64,000 bases of DNA from Nitrobacter winogradskyi Nb-255 (GCF_000012725.1 NC_007406.1:310001-374000), one strand, 5' to 3'. Counted from the stretch's first letter, positions 26,475 through 35,786 are shown. Made by a program: numbers and translations. The notes: generated by a model from the letters alone, not told the origin.

Positions 26475-27452
26475 TCAGTGCATCTGCGCCGCGATCTTGA
26501 TGCCGGTCGGTCCGAGAATGACCACGAACAGCACGGGCAGGAAGAACACGATCATCGGGACCGTCAGCTTGGGCGGCAGGGCGGCTGCCTTCTTCTCGGC
26601 CTCGGTCATGCGCATGTCGCGATTTTCCTGCGCCATCACGCGAAGGCTTTGCGCGAGCGGGGTGCCGTATCGTTCTGATTGCTGGAGCGCGAGACACACC
26701 GATTTCACCCCTTCCACGCCGGTGCGGTTCGCCAGATTCTCGTAGGCGACCTTGCGGTCCTGTAGGTACGACAGTTCCGCCGTGGTCAGCGTGAGCTCCT
26801 CGGCCAGCGCGACCGACTGGTTGCCGGTCTCCGTACTGACCTTGCGGAACGCGACTTCGATCGACATGCCGGATTCAAGGCAGATCAGCAGCAGGTCGAG
26901 CGCGTCCGGGAAAGCCCGCTTGATCGAGAGCTGGCGCTTCGTAATGGCGTTATGCAGAAACAGCATCGGCGCCTGCATGCCGAAGAACGTGGCGCCGATG
27001 CAGATGCCGAGCTTGACAGTTGTGGACTGCTGCGTGTGCGATAGAAGAAAAACATAGGCGATCGCTCCGATCAGCATCACGATCGGGGTGACCATGCGGA
27101 AGAACAGGAAGGTGACGTACGGAGCCTGGCCGCGATATCCCGCCATGACAAGCTTCTCGCGGGCGGCTTCCTGAGCCACCCATTTCCCGAGATTGAGATC
27201 CTCCACGATCTTCGAGATGAACTGCTTCGGCGCCTGACGAAGCGAGACCTTCTCGGTTCTCGCGAGCCGTTCGCGCTCGCGCAGCCGAATGCGCTCGCGC
27301 TCGCTGGCGACGGCCTTCATCCGCTTGGTAAGACCGTCCGCCGCAAAGAAGGGCGTGATCAGCGTGTAGACGGTTGCGCTGGCGGCGATGGCGGCAAGAA
27401 CCATCGTCATGAATTGCGGGTTGTGGAATTTCTCGATCAGGATGTCGAGCAT
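26475..27452 (-). CDS. tadC: Tad pilus inner-membrane protein TadC
   Basis: 325 residues with a GspF/T2SSF domain (AFPDALDLLLICLESGMSIEVAF) flanked by membrane helices at about 15-37, 118-165 and 300-320. It forms the inner-membrane platform with TadB and works with the ATPase TadA. It is the last gene of the minus-strand pilus operon, 12 bases after tadB. Confidence 0.94.
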   Translation of the reverse strand: MLDILIEKFHNPQFMTMVLAAIAASATVYTLITPFFAADGLTKRMKAVASERERIRLRERERLARTEKVSLRQAPKQFISKIVEDLNLGKWVAQEAAREKLVMAGYRGQAPYVTFLFFRMVTPIVMLIGAIAYVFLLSHTQQSTTVKLGICIGATFFGMQAPMLFLHNAITKRQLSIKRAFPDALDLLLICLESGMSIEVAFRKVSTETGNQSVALAEELTLTTAELSYLQDRKVAYENLANRTGVEGVKSVCLALQQSERYGTPLAQSLRVMAQENRDMRMTEAEKKAAALPPKLTVPMIVFFLPVLFVVILGPTGIKIAAQMH

Positions 27453-27464
27453 GCTGCTGCACCG

Positions 27465-28439
27465 TCAGAAGTCGAAGTTGATCATTTTCTTCATCACGAG
27501 GATGCCGGCCGTCATCCACAGCGCGGAGCCGGCCAGCATCAGCCGCCCGGTAGGGTGGGTCCACAGCAGCGCGATGTAGTCGGGAGTGGATAGATAGACC
27601 AGCAGCATGACGATCGGCGGGAGCGAGCCGATGATGGCGGCCGACGCCTTGGCTTCCATCGACACCGCCTTGATCTTCTCCGCCATCTTCTTGCGGTCCC
27701 TCAGCACCTTGGACAGGTTGCCGAGAGCTTCCGAAAGATTGCCCCCGGATTTCTGCTGGATCGCGATCACGATGCCGAAAAAATTCGCTTCGGGAACCGG
27801 CATTCGCTCGTACAGCCGCGAGCAGGCTTCACCGAGCGGCATCCCGATGGCCTGGGTCTCGATGATCGCCGCGAATTCGCTTTTCAGCGGCTCCGGCGAA
27901 TCGGCCGCGACAACCTTGAGCGACTCGAACAGCGGCAGGCCGGCTTTAATGCCGCGGACGATCACGTCCACCGCATCGGGGAGCGCGCGCAAGAACGCGG
28001 TCTCCCGGCGCTTCTTGAGGAAACCGAGCAGCCAGCGCGGCACGCCGAAGCCAGCCGCGAAGGCCAGGCCTGCTGCCGCAAGCGGCCCGGCTCCCAGAAC
28101 AATGGGAACGGCAAAGCTGGCCAGGGCGAGAATGCCGGAAACGATCAGGAACTTCTCCTTCGACCACGACAGGCCCGCCTGTGCGATGCGGTTGTTGAGG
28201 GTAACCTTTCTGTCGCGCTTCTGGCGTTGCTCGATCTCCCGCAGCGATTCCTCGATCTGCTCGCGGCGCGAGCGTTGGGCTCGGTCGACCTGCCGGATGG
28301 CCGGGGATGTCCGCGCCAGCGCCGCCCGGCGCTTCTCAGCTTTCATCTCGCCCGATAGCACCGGGTACAGGAAAACCCACGCGACGCCGCCCACCGCGGT
28401 CGCGGCCATGAATGCCAGGGCCAGGGTCTGCAAGTTCAT
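27465..28439 (-). CDS. tadB: Tad pilus inner-membrane protein TadB
   Basis: 324 residues. An N-terminal helix (about 5-27) is followed by a long basic, probably coiled segment (residues 35-75, rich in R, E and Q). After helices at about 95-130 comes the GspF domain (ALPDAVDVIVRGIKAGLPLFESL) and terminal helices. Paired with TadC as the platform. It starts 12 bases after the cpaF stop. Confidence 0.94.
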   Translation of the reverse strand: MNLQTLALAFMAATAVGGVAWVFLYPVLSGEMKAEKRRAALARTSPAIRQVDRAQRSRREQIEESLREIEQRQKRDRKVTLNNRIAQAGLSWSKEKFLIVSGILALASFAVPIVLGAGPLAAAGLAFAAGFGVPRWLLGFLKKRRETAFLRALPDAVDVIVRGIKAGLPLFESLKVVAADSPEPLKSEFAAIIETQAIGMPLGEACSRLYERMPVPEANFFGIVIAIQQKSGGNLSEALGNLSKVLRDRKKMAEKIKAVSMEAKASAAIIGSLPPIVMLLVYLSTPDYIALLWTHPTGRLMLAGSALWMTAGILVMKKMINFDF

Positions 28440-28451
28440 GAGCGCGTGTCC

Positions 28452-29918
28452 TCAGATCTCGACCTTGACTTCCGCCGCATCGAGCGCGGCGGCAAGTCGC
28501 TTCTCCTCGCCGTAGTACCGCGCGCGTTCCCAGAACCGCGGCCGGCCGATTCCCGTCGAACGGTGCCGGCCGATCACGTTGCCGTTGGCATCCTCACCGA
28601 GCAGATCGTAGACGAAGATATCCTGGGTGATGATGGTGTCGCCCTCCATCCCCATCAGCTCGGTAATGTGGGTGATGCGTCGCGAGCCGTCGCGCAGGCG
28701 CGCGGCCTGGATGATGATGTCGATCGAGGCGCAGATCATCTCGCGGATCGTGCGCGAAGGCAGTGCAAAGCCGCCCATCGTGATCATCGATTCGCAGCGC
28801 GATAGCGCTTCGCGCGGGTTATTCGCGTGCAGCGTGCCCATCGAACCGTCATGGCCGGTGTTCATGGCCTGCAGCAGGTCGAATGCCTCCGGTCCGCGAA
28901 CCTCGCCGACGATGATGCGCTCGGGGCGCATGCGCAGGCAGTTGCGGACCAGGTCGCGCATCGTTATCTGGCCTTCGCCCTCGATGTTGGGGGGACGGGT
29001 TTCGAGCCGAACGACGTGCGGTTGCTGCAACTGAAGCTCGGCCGCGTCCTCGCAGGTGATGATGCGTTCGTCGTGGTCGATATAGTTGGTGATGCAGTTC
29101 AGCAGCGTGGTCTTGCCGGAGCCGGTGCCGCCCGAGATCAGCACATTGGCGCGGCACCGCCCGATGATTTGAAGGATCGTGCCGCCTTCGGGAGTGATGG
29201 CGCCGAACCTGACCAGTTGATCGAGGGTCAGCTTGTCCTTCTTGAACTTACGGATCGTCAGCGCGGGCCCGTCGATCGCGAGCGGCGGGACGATGGCGTT
29301 GACGCGGGATCCGTCGGCGAGACGAGCGTCGCATATCGGCGAGGACTCATCGACCCGCCGCCCGACCTGGCTGACGATCCGCTGACAGATGTTCAGCAGC
29401 TGCTGATTGTCGCGGAACCGGATTCCGGTGCGCTGGATCTTTCCCGCGACCTCGATGAAGACCGTGCCGGCGCCGTTGACCATGATGTCGGCGATATCGT
29501 CGCGGGACAGCAGCGGCTCGAGCGGTCCATACCCGAGAACGTCGTTGCAGATGTCGTCGAGCAGTTCTTCCTGCTCGGCGATCGACATCACGATATTCTT
29601 GATCGCGATGATCTCGTTGACGATGTCGCGAATTTCCTCGCGCGCGGACTCGCCGTCGAGTTTGGCGAGCTGGGCGAGGTCGATGGCCTCGATCAAAGCG
29701 CCGAAAATGGTCGCCTTGACCTGGTAATAGGTGTCGGACCTGCGGGCGTCGATGCTTGGCGTCTGGGCCGCCGGGCGCGGCGGCGCGAGCGGCGGCGAGG
29801 CGATCTTTGGCGAAGCGATTTCCGCGGAAGCTCGCGCGTTCGAGGGTGGCGGCATGACCTCCGTCAGGCTCGCCAGCTTCCGGGCGTTGTCCTCTGGTCC
29901 GCTACGCTTGCCAAACAC
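28452..29918 (-). CDS. cpaF: Tad pilus assembly ATPase (CpaF/TadA)
   Basis: 488 residues of the type II/IV secretion ATPase family. Walker A is GGTGSGKT (263-270), with TCEDAAELQL, the Asp/His boxes and RNCLRMRPERIIVGEVRG (Walker B region) downstream. It drives assembly of the Flp fibre at the inner membrane. The first ~65 residues are Pro/Ala-rich and low complexity. It is separated from cpaE by about 255 bp of repeats, unlike the close spacing elsewhere in the cluster, so it may have its own promoter or be partly uncoupled. Confidence 0.96.
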   Translation of the reverse strand: MFGKRSGPEDNARKLASLTEVMPPPSNARASAEIASPKIASPPLAPPRPAAQTPSIDARRSDTYYQVKATIFGALIEAIDLAQLAKLDGESAREEIRDIVNEIIAIKNIVMSIAEQEELLDDICNDVLGYGPLEPLLSRDDIADIMVNGAGTVFIEVAGKIQRTGIRFRDNQQLLNICQRIVSQVGRRVDESSPICDARLADGSRVNAIVPPLAIDGPALTIRKFKKDKLTLDQLVRFGAITPEGGTILQIIGRCRANVLISGGTGSGKTTLLNCITNYIDHDERIITCEDAAELQLQQPHVVRLETRPPNIEGEGQITMRDLVRNCLRMRPERIIVGEVRGPEAFDLLQAMNTGHDGSMGTLHANNPREALSRCESMITMGGFALPSRTIREMICASIDIIIQAARLRDGSRRITHITELMGMEGDTIITQDIFVYDLLGEDANGNVIGRHRSTGIGRPRFWERARYYGEEKRLAAALDAAEVKVEI

Positions 29919-29934
29919 GACTTACTCCACGCAC

Positions 29935-29981
29935 TCGATCACGATGGTTTGGATCGAACCGATCAAAACCATCGTGATCGA
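29935..29981. repeat. Long near-perfect hairpin between cpaE and cpaF
   Basis: Two 22-base arms (tcgatcacgatggttt... and ...aaaccatcgtgatcga) pair with a single mismatch around a 3-base loop. It lies 17 bases upstream of cpaF. As RNA it would be a very stable stem in the cpaEF transcript. Confidence 0.85.
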
Positions 29982-30049
29982 TTCCCGGTATTTTGAGACG
30001 CGGGATGCGGACGGAAAACCGCTACACACTTTTCCTCATCCCGCTCCAG
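29950..30049. repeat. Dispersed repeat family B, copy 1
   Basis: Contains gatcgattcccggtatttt and the small palindrome cggaaaaccg. Its right part matches the copy at 41218-41312. It overlaps the long hairpin at its left end. Confidence 0.65.
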
Positions 30050-30170
30050 AGTCTGTTTCAAGTGCGTTGAACCAGACTGGTCGCTTATCTCTTCTTGCTT
30101 GAGCATGATCTTCTCCGAAAACCGGTTTCCACTTCGCGCTGGCGTGGTCCTTCGGGTCGGGATCATGCTC
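30048..30170. repeat. Dispersed repeat family C, copy 1
   Basis: Begins agagtctgtttcaagtgcg and contains cttgagcatgatctt, gaaaaccggtttccactt and gggatcatgctc. The reverse complement of 58831-58950 matches across nearly the whole length. It sits four bases from the cpaE stop. Confidence 0.8.
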
Positions 30171-30174
30171 TGAC

Positions 30175-31440
30175 CTATCTCGCCCGCAGCTTCTCGATGA
30201 ATGGCGGCAGGAACGATTTTCTCGGTTTCTTTGCTTCGCCGCGCCCGGTCAGGCGTTGGGCGATCTGCAGGAACATCTCCGTGGCGCGATGGTTCGGCGC
30301 GATCTCCGCGATCATCTGGCCGTTGTTCGCGGCCGACCCGAACATGTGAGGATCGAACGGGATACTGACGACCGGCTGGCTTTCGATGGCCTTGGCGAAT
30401 TCACCGCCGCTGATCTCCGGCCGCTTCGGAACGCCGACCTGGTTGAGGCAATAGAGCGGGGGTCGGTCGTTCGGCCGCGCCACCTTGAGCAGGTCGAACA
30501 GGTTCTTTGTATTGCGGAGGTTCGCAAGGTCTGGCGTCGCCACGATGAGGATGTCGTCCGCTCCGATCAGGGCCCGCCTGGTCCAGCCCGACCATTGATG
30601 CGGGATATCGAGCACGATGCAGGGCATCGTCGCCCGCAGCGTATCGAGCGTCGAGTCGAATGCCTCGGTGCCGAAGTCGTAGACGCGGTCCAGCGTCGCC
30701 GGGGCGGCGAGCAGGCTCAGGTGATCAGTGCATTTCGACAACAGGCGATCGACGAACGCGGTATCGATACGGTCGGGCGAGAAGACAGCGTCGGCGATGC
30801 CTTGTGGCGGGTCCTGATTGAAATCCAGCCCCGCGGTGCCGAATGCGAGGTCGAGGTCGGCGACGACGGAATCGAGCGCCAGATCGCGCGCAATCGCCCA
30901 GGCGACATTATGGGCGATCGTCGAGGCGCCGACGCCGCCCTTGGCGCCGGCGATTGCGATGATCCGGCCGACTGCTTTCGCTTCCGGGGTCGAAAACAGG
31001 CCGCAGACCGAACGGACGATGTCGATGGGAGCGGCTGGCGCCATGAGATAATCGCTGACGCCGCGCTTGACCAACTCGCGATACAGCGTCACGTCGTTGA
31101 CGCGGCCGATCACGATCACGCGCGTGCCCGCGTCGCATACGGTCGCAAGGTGGTCGAGCGCCGCCAGGATGTCGCCGTGCCCTTCGGTCTCGAGAATGAT
31201 GACGTTCGGTGTCGGCGCCGATCGATAGGCTTCCACCGCGGCGGTCATGCCGCCCATCTGGATTTTGAGGTGAGCCTTGGCCAGCCTGCGGTCTTCGCTG
31301 GCGGCTTGAACGGCCGTGGCTGTTTCCATCGTCTCGCAGAAGGCCTGCACCGAGACACGCGGCGCAGGCGCGATATGATCCTCCGCCCGCGGCGAAGGGG
31401 ATGTGGTCGAATCTGCGTCGTTGCGAGCGTAACTGATCAT
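30175..31440 (-). CDS. cpaE: Tad pilus localisation protein CpaE/TadZ
   Basis: 421 residues. The N-terminal half (about 50-150) is an atypical receiver-like domain. The C-terminal half is a ParA/MinD-type ATPase with the deviant Walker A AKGGVGAS (166-173). CpaE places the pilus machinery at the pole. ATG 31440 overlaps the cpaD stop (ATGA), so translation is coupled. Confidence 0.93.
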   Translation of the reverse strand: MISYARNDADSTTSPSPRAEDHIAPAPRVSVQAFCETMETATAVQAASEDRRLAKAHLKIQMGGMTAAVEAYRSAPTPNVIILETEGHGDILAALDHLATVCDAGTRVIVIGRVNDVTLYRELVKRGVSDYLMAPAAPIDIVRSVCGLFSTPEAKAVGRIIAIAGAKGGVGASTIAHNVAWAIARDLALDSVVADLDLAFGTAGLDFNQDPPQGIADAVFSPDRIDTAFVDRLLSKCTDHLSLLAAPATLDRVYDFGTEAFDSTLDTLRATMPCIVLDIPHQWSGWTRRALIGADDILIVATPDLANLRNTKNLFDLLKVARPNDRPPLYCLNQVGVPKRPEISGGEFAKAIESQPVVSIPFDPHMFGSAANNGQMIAEIAPNHRATEMFLQIAQRLTGRGEAKKPRKSFLPPFIEKLRAR

Positions 31441-32177
31441 TTGCCTGTGTCGCTGAGTTTGGCTTTCTCGGCTTCGGGATAATCCGTCGTGGTGGTCATC
31501 CCCTTGCGGTATTTTTCGAAGCTTTGGGTGCGGCGAGCCGTGTAGGCCGGAGTTTCGGGCCGCGGCTGGACCAGGTCCGACGGGTTGTCGATCATCGATG
31601 CAAGGTTGCGCTGAGTGGCGCACCCGAAGTTCCAGTAAGGCTTGTTGTCGAGATAGCCCCTGTTCTTGACCGAGGGACCGATGTCGTCCGGCCAGACACC
31701 GCACGGGCCGGCAACGGCGGCGATGCGCGGATAGGTCAGGCGAATGGTGGCGAACAGGCGCGGATCGGCGGGATGGTAGTGGCGGACGATGATTCCGCGC
31801 GGCGGCACGCCGGCTGCGGCCAACAGCGAACGCACTTCCCTGAATGAATCTGCCGCCGCGCGGGCATTGCCGGTGCCTGTCGGCACCTCCGCGACAATGG
31901 CGCCGGTCCCCTCGCGGAGCCAGACGCTCGCGAGCCCCACCACATCGGCGCGTTGCGGGGCCGTCAGGCCGCCTCGTGTGTTGCCGATGAAGATATTGAC
32001 GGTCCGGTCCGCTTCCTGGATCGCGATGGGATGCCGCAAGCGATAATCGTCCGGAATGCTTCCGGTGGTGTCCACCCGGGCGGTATGCGTGCAGGCGCCC
32101 AGCGCGGCGGAGAGGCCCGCGGCTACTAGAATGGCGAGGCGAAGGTTGCGGCGGGCGGCGGAATCTGCGGATGTCAT
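31437..32177 (-). CDS. cpaD: Tad pilus lipoprotein CpaD
   Basis: 246 residues. The signal peptide ends in a lipobox (LGAC, Cys29). The family motifs DYRLRHPIAI, GNTRGGLTAPQRADV and VWPDDIGPS, followed by NFGCATQRNLASMIDNPSDLVQPR, are diagnostic for CpaD. It is an outer-membrane-associated partner of the CpaC secretin. Located between cpaC and cpaE with tight spacing. Confidence 0.93.
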   Translation of the reverse strand: MTSADSAARRNLRLAILVAAGLSAALGACTHTARVDTTGSIPDDYRLRHPIAIQEADRTVNIFIGNTRGGLTAPQRADVVGLASVWLREGTGAIVAEVPTGTGNARAAADSFREVRSLLAAAGVPPRGIIVRHYHPADPRLFATIRLTYPRIAAVAGPCGVWPDDIGPSVKNRGYLDNKPYWNFGCATQRNLASMIDNPSDLVQPRPETPAYTARRTQSFEKYRKGMTTTTDYPEAEKAKLSDTGK

Positions 32178-32197
32178 CGTTTCGTTCCTTGCCCGCC

Positions 32198-33679
32198 TCA
32201 GTCGGTGATAAAGCCGTAGGTGCCGCGATAGTGACGCGCCGGCTCGACGCGACCCGGAGCGCCGTAGATGCGGTTGAGGCTGCCGAGGAGGTCGGATTGC
32301 GGATCGGATGCATCGGCGAAGCCGTCATCGGGTCGCGACAGATCCTTCTGCGCGACGGCGCGCACCACGTAAGGAGTCACAAGAACCATCAGCTCGGTCT
32401 GGCCGTTGACATAGTCGCGGCTGCGGAACAACGCTCCAAGGACCGGCACCTGGGCGATGCCCGGCAATCCGTTGATGACCTGCTTGGTCTGCTGATGGAT
32501 CAGTCCTGCCATGGCCATCGAACCGCCGGACGGAATCTCCAGTGTCGTTTCCGCGCGCCGGGTTCTTATCGAGGGCACGGTGAGCGAGTTGCCGACTGAC
32601 TGGTTCAGCGTCATCGAGTTCTCGTTCGACAGCTCCGAGACCTCGGTCATCACTCTCAGGCTGATCCGGCCCTCGGTCAGCACCACCGGCGTGAAATTCA
32701 GCGAGATGCCGAACTTCTTGAATCTGATCTGCGTCAGGCAGACCCGGGTGGCGGGATCGCATGAAAAGCCGGCTGGGATGGGAAACTCGCCGCCCGAGAT
32801 GAACGTCGCCGACTCACCCGATATCGCGGTGAGGTTCGGCTCGGCGAGCGTCCGGATCACGCCGGCGCTTTCCATCGCCCGGAGCGTCGCGGTGACCGCG
32901 GGCACAGGGGCGCCGCCGACCATCGTCGAGCCGAATGACGCCGCCGCGCTGTTGTTCGTCAGCGGCCGTCCGAGAGCGGTGAACGGATTTGCGTTGGTGA
33001 AATTCACGACCGCGGTGCCGTAGTTCATGCTGGCGCTGAGATCGATTCCCATCTGCTTGATGACGGTGCGCGCGACCTCGGCCACCGTGACCTTGAGCAT
33101 GACCTGGTCGCGGCCCCGCACGGCGATGTTGTTGACGACCTTTTGTGCGCCATCGGTGAGGCGCGCGGCGAGATCGCCGGCCTGTTGCGCCTCGATCGGG
33201 TTCGATACCCATCCGGAGAGCATGACGCCGTCGCCCAGGCCATCGACCTTGATGGCGGCGTTCGGCAGCAGCTGCTTGAGCGCGGTGCGCAAGCCGTTCA
33301 GGTCGCGCGTCACCGCGATATCGTAAGCCGAAATCTGCTGGCCGCTGCTGTCAAAGAAGATGATGTTGGTTTGACCGACCGCCGCGCCGATGATGTAGGC
33401 GCGCTGCGCCGACCTCACCACGGCGTTTGCGATCTTCGGGTCGGCGACCAGGACATCCTTCACGTCGCGGGGCAGGTCCACCACGACAGACTTGCCGATG
33501 CCGAGCGAAAGCGATTGCGCGTGCATGTTCGCGCCAGCGGTTGCAGCACCGGATACGCGGTAATCGCTCGCGAACACCGGCGTCAGCGCCGCGTCCAGCG
33601 TGAAAGCGCCGATTGCCGCGAAGGCGAGCGACCGCGCCACAAAGGCCCGCACTGATGTGGGTTTTGTCGTCCATTCCAT
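32198..33679 (-). CDS. cpaC: Tad pilus outer-membrane secretin CpaC
   Basis: 493 residues. A signal peptide (about 1-33) is followed by the pilus N-terminal domain (SVVVDLPRDVKDVLVADPKIANAVV), a BON-like segment and the secretin domain with VRTLAEPNLTAISGESATFISGGEFPIP and VPVLGALFRSR. It forms the outer-membrane channel for the Flp fibre. The N-domain is closely similar in pattern to the separate 163-residue protein encoded at 36034-36525. Confidence 0.95.
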   Translation of the reverse strand: MEWTTKPTSVRAFVARSLAFAAIGAFTLDAALTPVFASDYRVSGAATAGANMHAQSLSLGIGKSVVVDLPRDVKDVLVADPKIANAVVRSAQRAYIIGAAVGQTNIIFFDSSGQQISAYDIAVTRDLNGLRTALKQLLPNAAIKVDGLGDGVMLSGWVSNPIEAQQAGDLAARLTDGAQKVVNNIAVRGRDQVMLKVTVAEVARTVIKQMGIDLSASMNYGTAVVNFTNANPFTALGRPLTNNSAAASFGSTMVGGAPVPAVTATLRAMESAGVIRTLAEPNLTAISGESATFISGGEFPIPAGFSCDPATRVCLTQIRFKKFGISLNFTPVVLTEGRISLRVMTEVSELSNENSMTLNQSVGNSLTVPSIRTRRAETTLEIPSGGSMAMAGLIHQQTKQVINGLPGIAQVPVLGALFRSRDYVNGQTELMVLVTPYVVRAVAQKDLSRPDDGFADASDPQSDLLGSLNRIYGAPGRVEPARHYRGTYGFITD

Positions 33680-33694
33680 GGCGGGCGTCCTTGA

Positions 33695-34477
33695 TTACCT
33701 CTGTACGCTGGTCTGGGTCGGAACGCCGTAACGGACGACATTGATGCTGTCGCGCCTCCGATCATTGATGTCGCCTTCCGGGGCATTGGCGTCGGCGAGG
33801 CTGCGCAACGCGAGCGACAGCGTTCCCATCTGGCGCGATCGCGCCAGCGTCTCCGCCTGCTCCGGTTTCAGTTCGAGTGTCGCGGTCCGGCCGACTACGA
33901 CCTTTTGCCCGTTCTTCTCCTCGATGGTCTGGTCGATCGCGAGAACGCGCACGTTGCCGAGAACGGTCTCCGAGTTGACGGAATCTCCGCTGGCGTGATC
34001 GGCGTTCTTCTCCCGTTTTGACAGGATCACGTCGACGCGGTCATTGGGAAGAATGAAGCCGCCGGCTCCGGTTTCGGGCGAGATTTCCGTCGAGATCGCG
34101 CGCATCCCCGTTGGCAGGATCGCAGCCATGAAGCCGGATCCTTTCGCGCTGACGAGCTTGAGTTCGCGAATGGGTTCTCCGGCGATGAAGGGCGAGCGGG
34201 CGATTGACCCTGCGAGCTGGGTGGTGGCGTCCGGACGTTGGTCACGGCGAATGAAGCTGTGGCTGGCGCTGTCTGCGGGCCAGGTTTGCCATGCCACGTC
34301 GTTCGCGGTGACCGCCTGGCCGAGCGGAATGTCGGACTTCGCAACCAGGACGTCCACGGTCCGGAGCTGCTCCGTCTGAACGGGTTGGGTCTCTTTGTCG
34401 GATCCGCTCGCGAGGTAGGCGGCGAGGCCGCCGGCGCCGACTGCGATGGTCAGGACGACGATGCGTGCGGTGTTCAT
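33695..34477 (-). CDS. cpaB: Tad pilus assembly protein CpaB
   Basis: 260 residues. Start 34477 places a membrane/signal helix (ARIVVLTIAVGAGGLAAYLA) at the N-terminus. A SAF domain follows (VLVAKSDIPLGQAVTANDVAWQTWP), then the RcpC/CpaB region with FILPNDRVDVIL and the C-terminal LARSRQMGTLSLALRS. It is a periplasmic assembly factor. A CtrA-like box lies 66-80 bases upstream. Confidence 0.93.
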   Translation of the reverse strand: MNTARIVVLTIAVGAGGLAAYLASGSDKETQPVQTEQLRTVDVLVAKSDIPLGQAVTANDVAWQTWPADSASHSFIRRDQRPDATTQLAGSIARSPFIAGEPIRELKLVSAKGSGFMAAILPTGMRAISTEISPETGAGGFILPNDRVDVILSKREKNADHASGDSVNSETVLGNVRVLAIDQTIEEKNGQKVVVGRTATLELKPEQAETLARSRQMGTLSLALRSLADANAPEGDINDRRRDSINVVRYGVPTQTSVQR

Positions 34478-34542
34478 GCGCTGATTGTCCACGTTACGGC
34501 GCGGCGCTTGCGTCGCCGTCACGTGAGTTGAACATTTATTCG

Positions 34543-34557
34543 TCAAAGCATGGTTAA
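34543..34557 (-). promoter_or_regulatory. CtrA-like box upstream of cpaB
   Basis: On the minus strand: TTAA-CCATGCT-TTGA, one mismatch from TTAA-N7-TTAA and containing the TTAACCAT variant known for CtrA. It lies in the 124-bp gap between cpaA and cpaB. Confidence 0.45.
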
Positions 34558-34601
34558 TGAGGCGTATCTAAATCGCGTTAACGAGCTGTTGTTGCGCTCG
34601 A

Positions 34602-35126
34602 TCAGTTAAGGCCGAAGCGCGCCAGATCGACGGCTCGCACCCAGTCGGTTTCCGGGTAGATCAGCAGGGCCGCGAAGGCGAGCGCGATGCCATAGGGGAT
34701 GCCGGTGTTCTTGCCGTGCAGCCGGAGAAGCCAGTCCTGACCGTAAAGCGAGGCCGGCAAAGGCCATTGCCGGAACTGGAGCAGCAGGAGCGTGAGGGCT
34801 CCGCCGAACAGGGAGGCATAGACGAGGTATTCCAGCGTGTGCCCGAAGCCGAACCAGAGAGCGGCCGCCGCCGCCACCTTGGCGTCGCCGCCGCCGACCC
34901 AGCCCATCGCGAAACACGAGAACGCCACGACGAGGACCGCAAGCCCCGCTCCCGCATGGGATAGCATTTCGTGAAGTCCCATGCCGCTCAGCGGAGCCAG
35001 CACGAGGAAGCCGGCGACCAAGAGCAGCGACACCCTGTTCGAGATCGTCATGGTCAGCAGGTCGCTCGCGGCCGCGAACGCCATCAGCGCGGGGAATAAC
35101 AGCAATCGCGCGACATCGAGCACCAT
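34602..35126 (-). CDS. cpaA: Prepilin peptidase CpaA (TadV)
   Basis: 174 residues with about six membrane helices. The two catalytic aspartates of this aspartyl-protease family are visible: D22 in AASDLLTM and D81 in GGGDAK. It cleaves the leader of the Flp pilin and of the TadE/TadG pseudopilins encoded nearby. Confidence 0.94.
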   Translation of the reverse strand: MVLDVARLLLFPALMAFAAASDLLTMTISNRVSLLLVAGFLVLAPLSGMGLHEMLSHAGAGLAVLVVAFSCFAMGWVGGGDAKVAAAAALWFGFGHTLEYLVYASLFGGALTLLLLQFRQWPLPASLYGQDWLLRLHGKNTGIPYGIALAFAALLIYPETDWVRAVDLARFGLN

Positions 35127-35215
35127 GGAAATACCACTCCCGTTCCTCTGCGGCGTGATCCGTTATGGAGTCCGATAGTATGCGTTCGATGTGAATATTC
35201 TGGAAACGGGAAAGG

Positions 35216-35359
35216 TCATGGCCAAACGGCGATAATTCTCGCCGCGACGGCGATGACGGCGACTGTCAGCGCCATGCAGACAGTCTGGATCGCCTGTCTC
35301 GTTGCCTCATCGCGCGGCGGAAGATGCGTCTCGGGCACGGAAGGTCTGGACATGATCAT
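35216..35359 (-). CDS. Small single-helix membrane protein in the pilus cluster
   Basis: 47 residues, starting MIMSRPSVPE. The N-terminal half is polar (THLPPRDEATRQAIQ); the second half is one hydrophobic segment (MALTVAVIAVAARIIAVW) that would span the membrane, ending WP. It sits between flp and cpaA in the same orientation. No strong ribosome site is visible and a start two codons later is possible. The product is not recognised; the case rests on position, orientation and the clean helix. Confidence 0.45.
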   Translation of the reverse strand: MIMSRPSVPETHLPPRDEATRQAIQTVCMALTVAVIAVAARIIAVWP

Positions 35360-35408
35360 CACGGTCCGGCGCAACTCTTATGCGCGAGCGGAAGGGAAGC
35401 ATGAGTAG

Positions 35409-35434
35409 AAAAGGCCCCGGCATGCCGGGACCTC
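35409..35434 (-). terminator. Intrinsic terminator after flp
   Basis: Read on the minus strand, GGTCCCGGCATGCCGGGGCC forms a GC-rich stem directly followed by TTTT, 28 bases after the flp stop. It would cap the abundant pilin transcript while letting some read-through reach the cpa genes. Confidence 0.75.
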
Positions 35435-35461
35435 TTCGATGGCGAAACGAAAGACTTCGGT

Positions 35462-35629
35462 TTACTTCTTCAGGTCTTGCTCGACCTTCGTGAAGGTAGT
35501 GTTCAGCGAGGTTCCGAGCGTGTTGACCGCGGTGATGATCGCGACGGCAATGCCAGCGGCGATCAGGCCGTATTCGATCGCGGTCGCACCGGATTCATCC
35601 TTCAGGAAGCGTGAAAAAAGGTTCTTCAT
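35462..35629 (-). CDS. flp: Flp-type major pilin
   Basis: 55 residues (stop 35462-35464, start 35629) with GGAG seven bases upstream. A short basic leader (MKNLFSRFLKDESG) is followed by the Flp signature ATAIEYGLIAAGIAVAI. Cleavage by CpaA is expected after Gly14, leaving a mature pilin of about 41 residues with a hydrophobic helix, then a polar tail (TKVEQDLKK). It is the structural subunit of the adhesive Tad pilus. Confidence 0.96.
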   Translation of the reverse strand: MKNLFSRFLKDESGATAIEYGLIAAGIAVAIITAVNTLGTSLNTTFTKVEQDLKK

Positions 35630-35786
35630 AACTGGCTCCATGTGTTCACGTGGCTGTCGAACTTCACTTGGTCCTAACGGCGTTCTCGAGCACCGTGACC
35701 ATGGCCTTACCGTAAGCGAGGAGAATTGCAGCGCAGTTAATTCGATTGCAGAAACACGGCCATAACGGGCTGTGTGTGCGGCAGGG

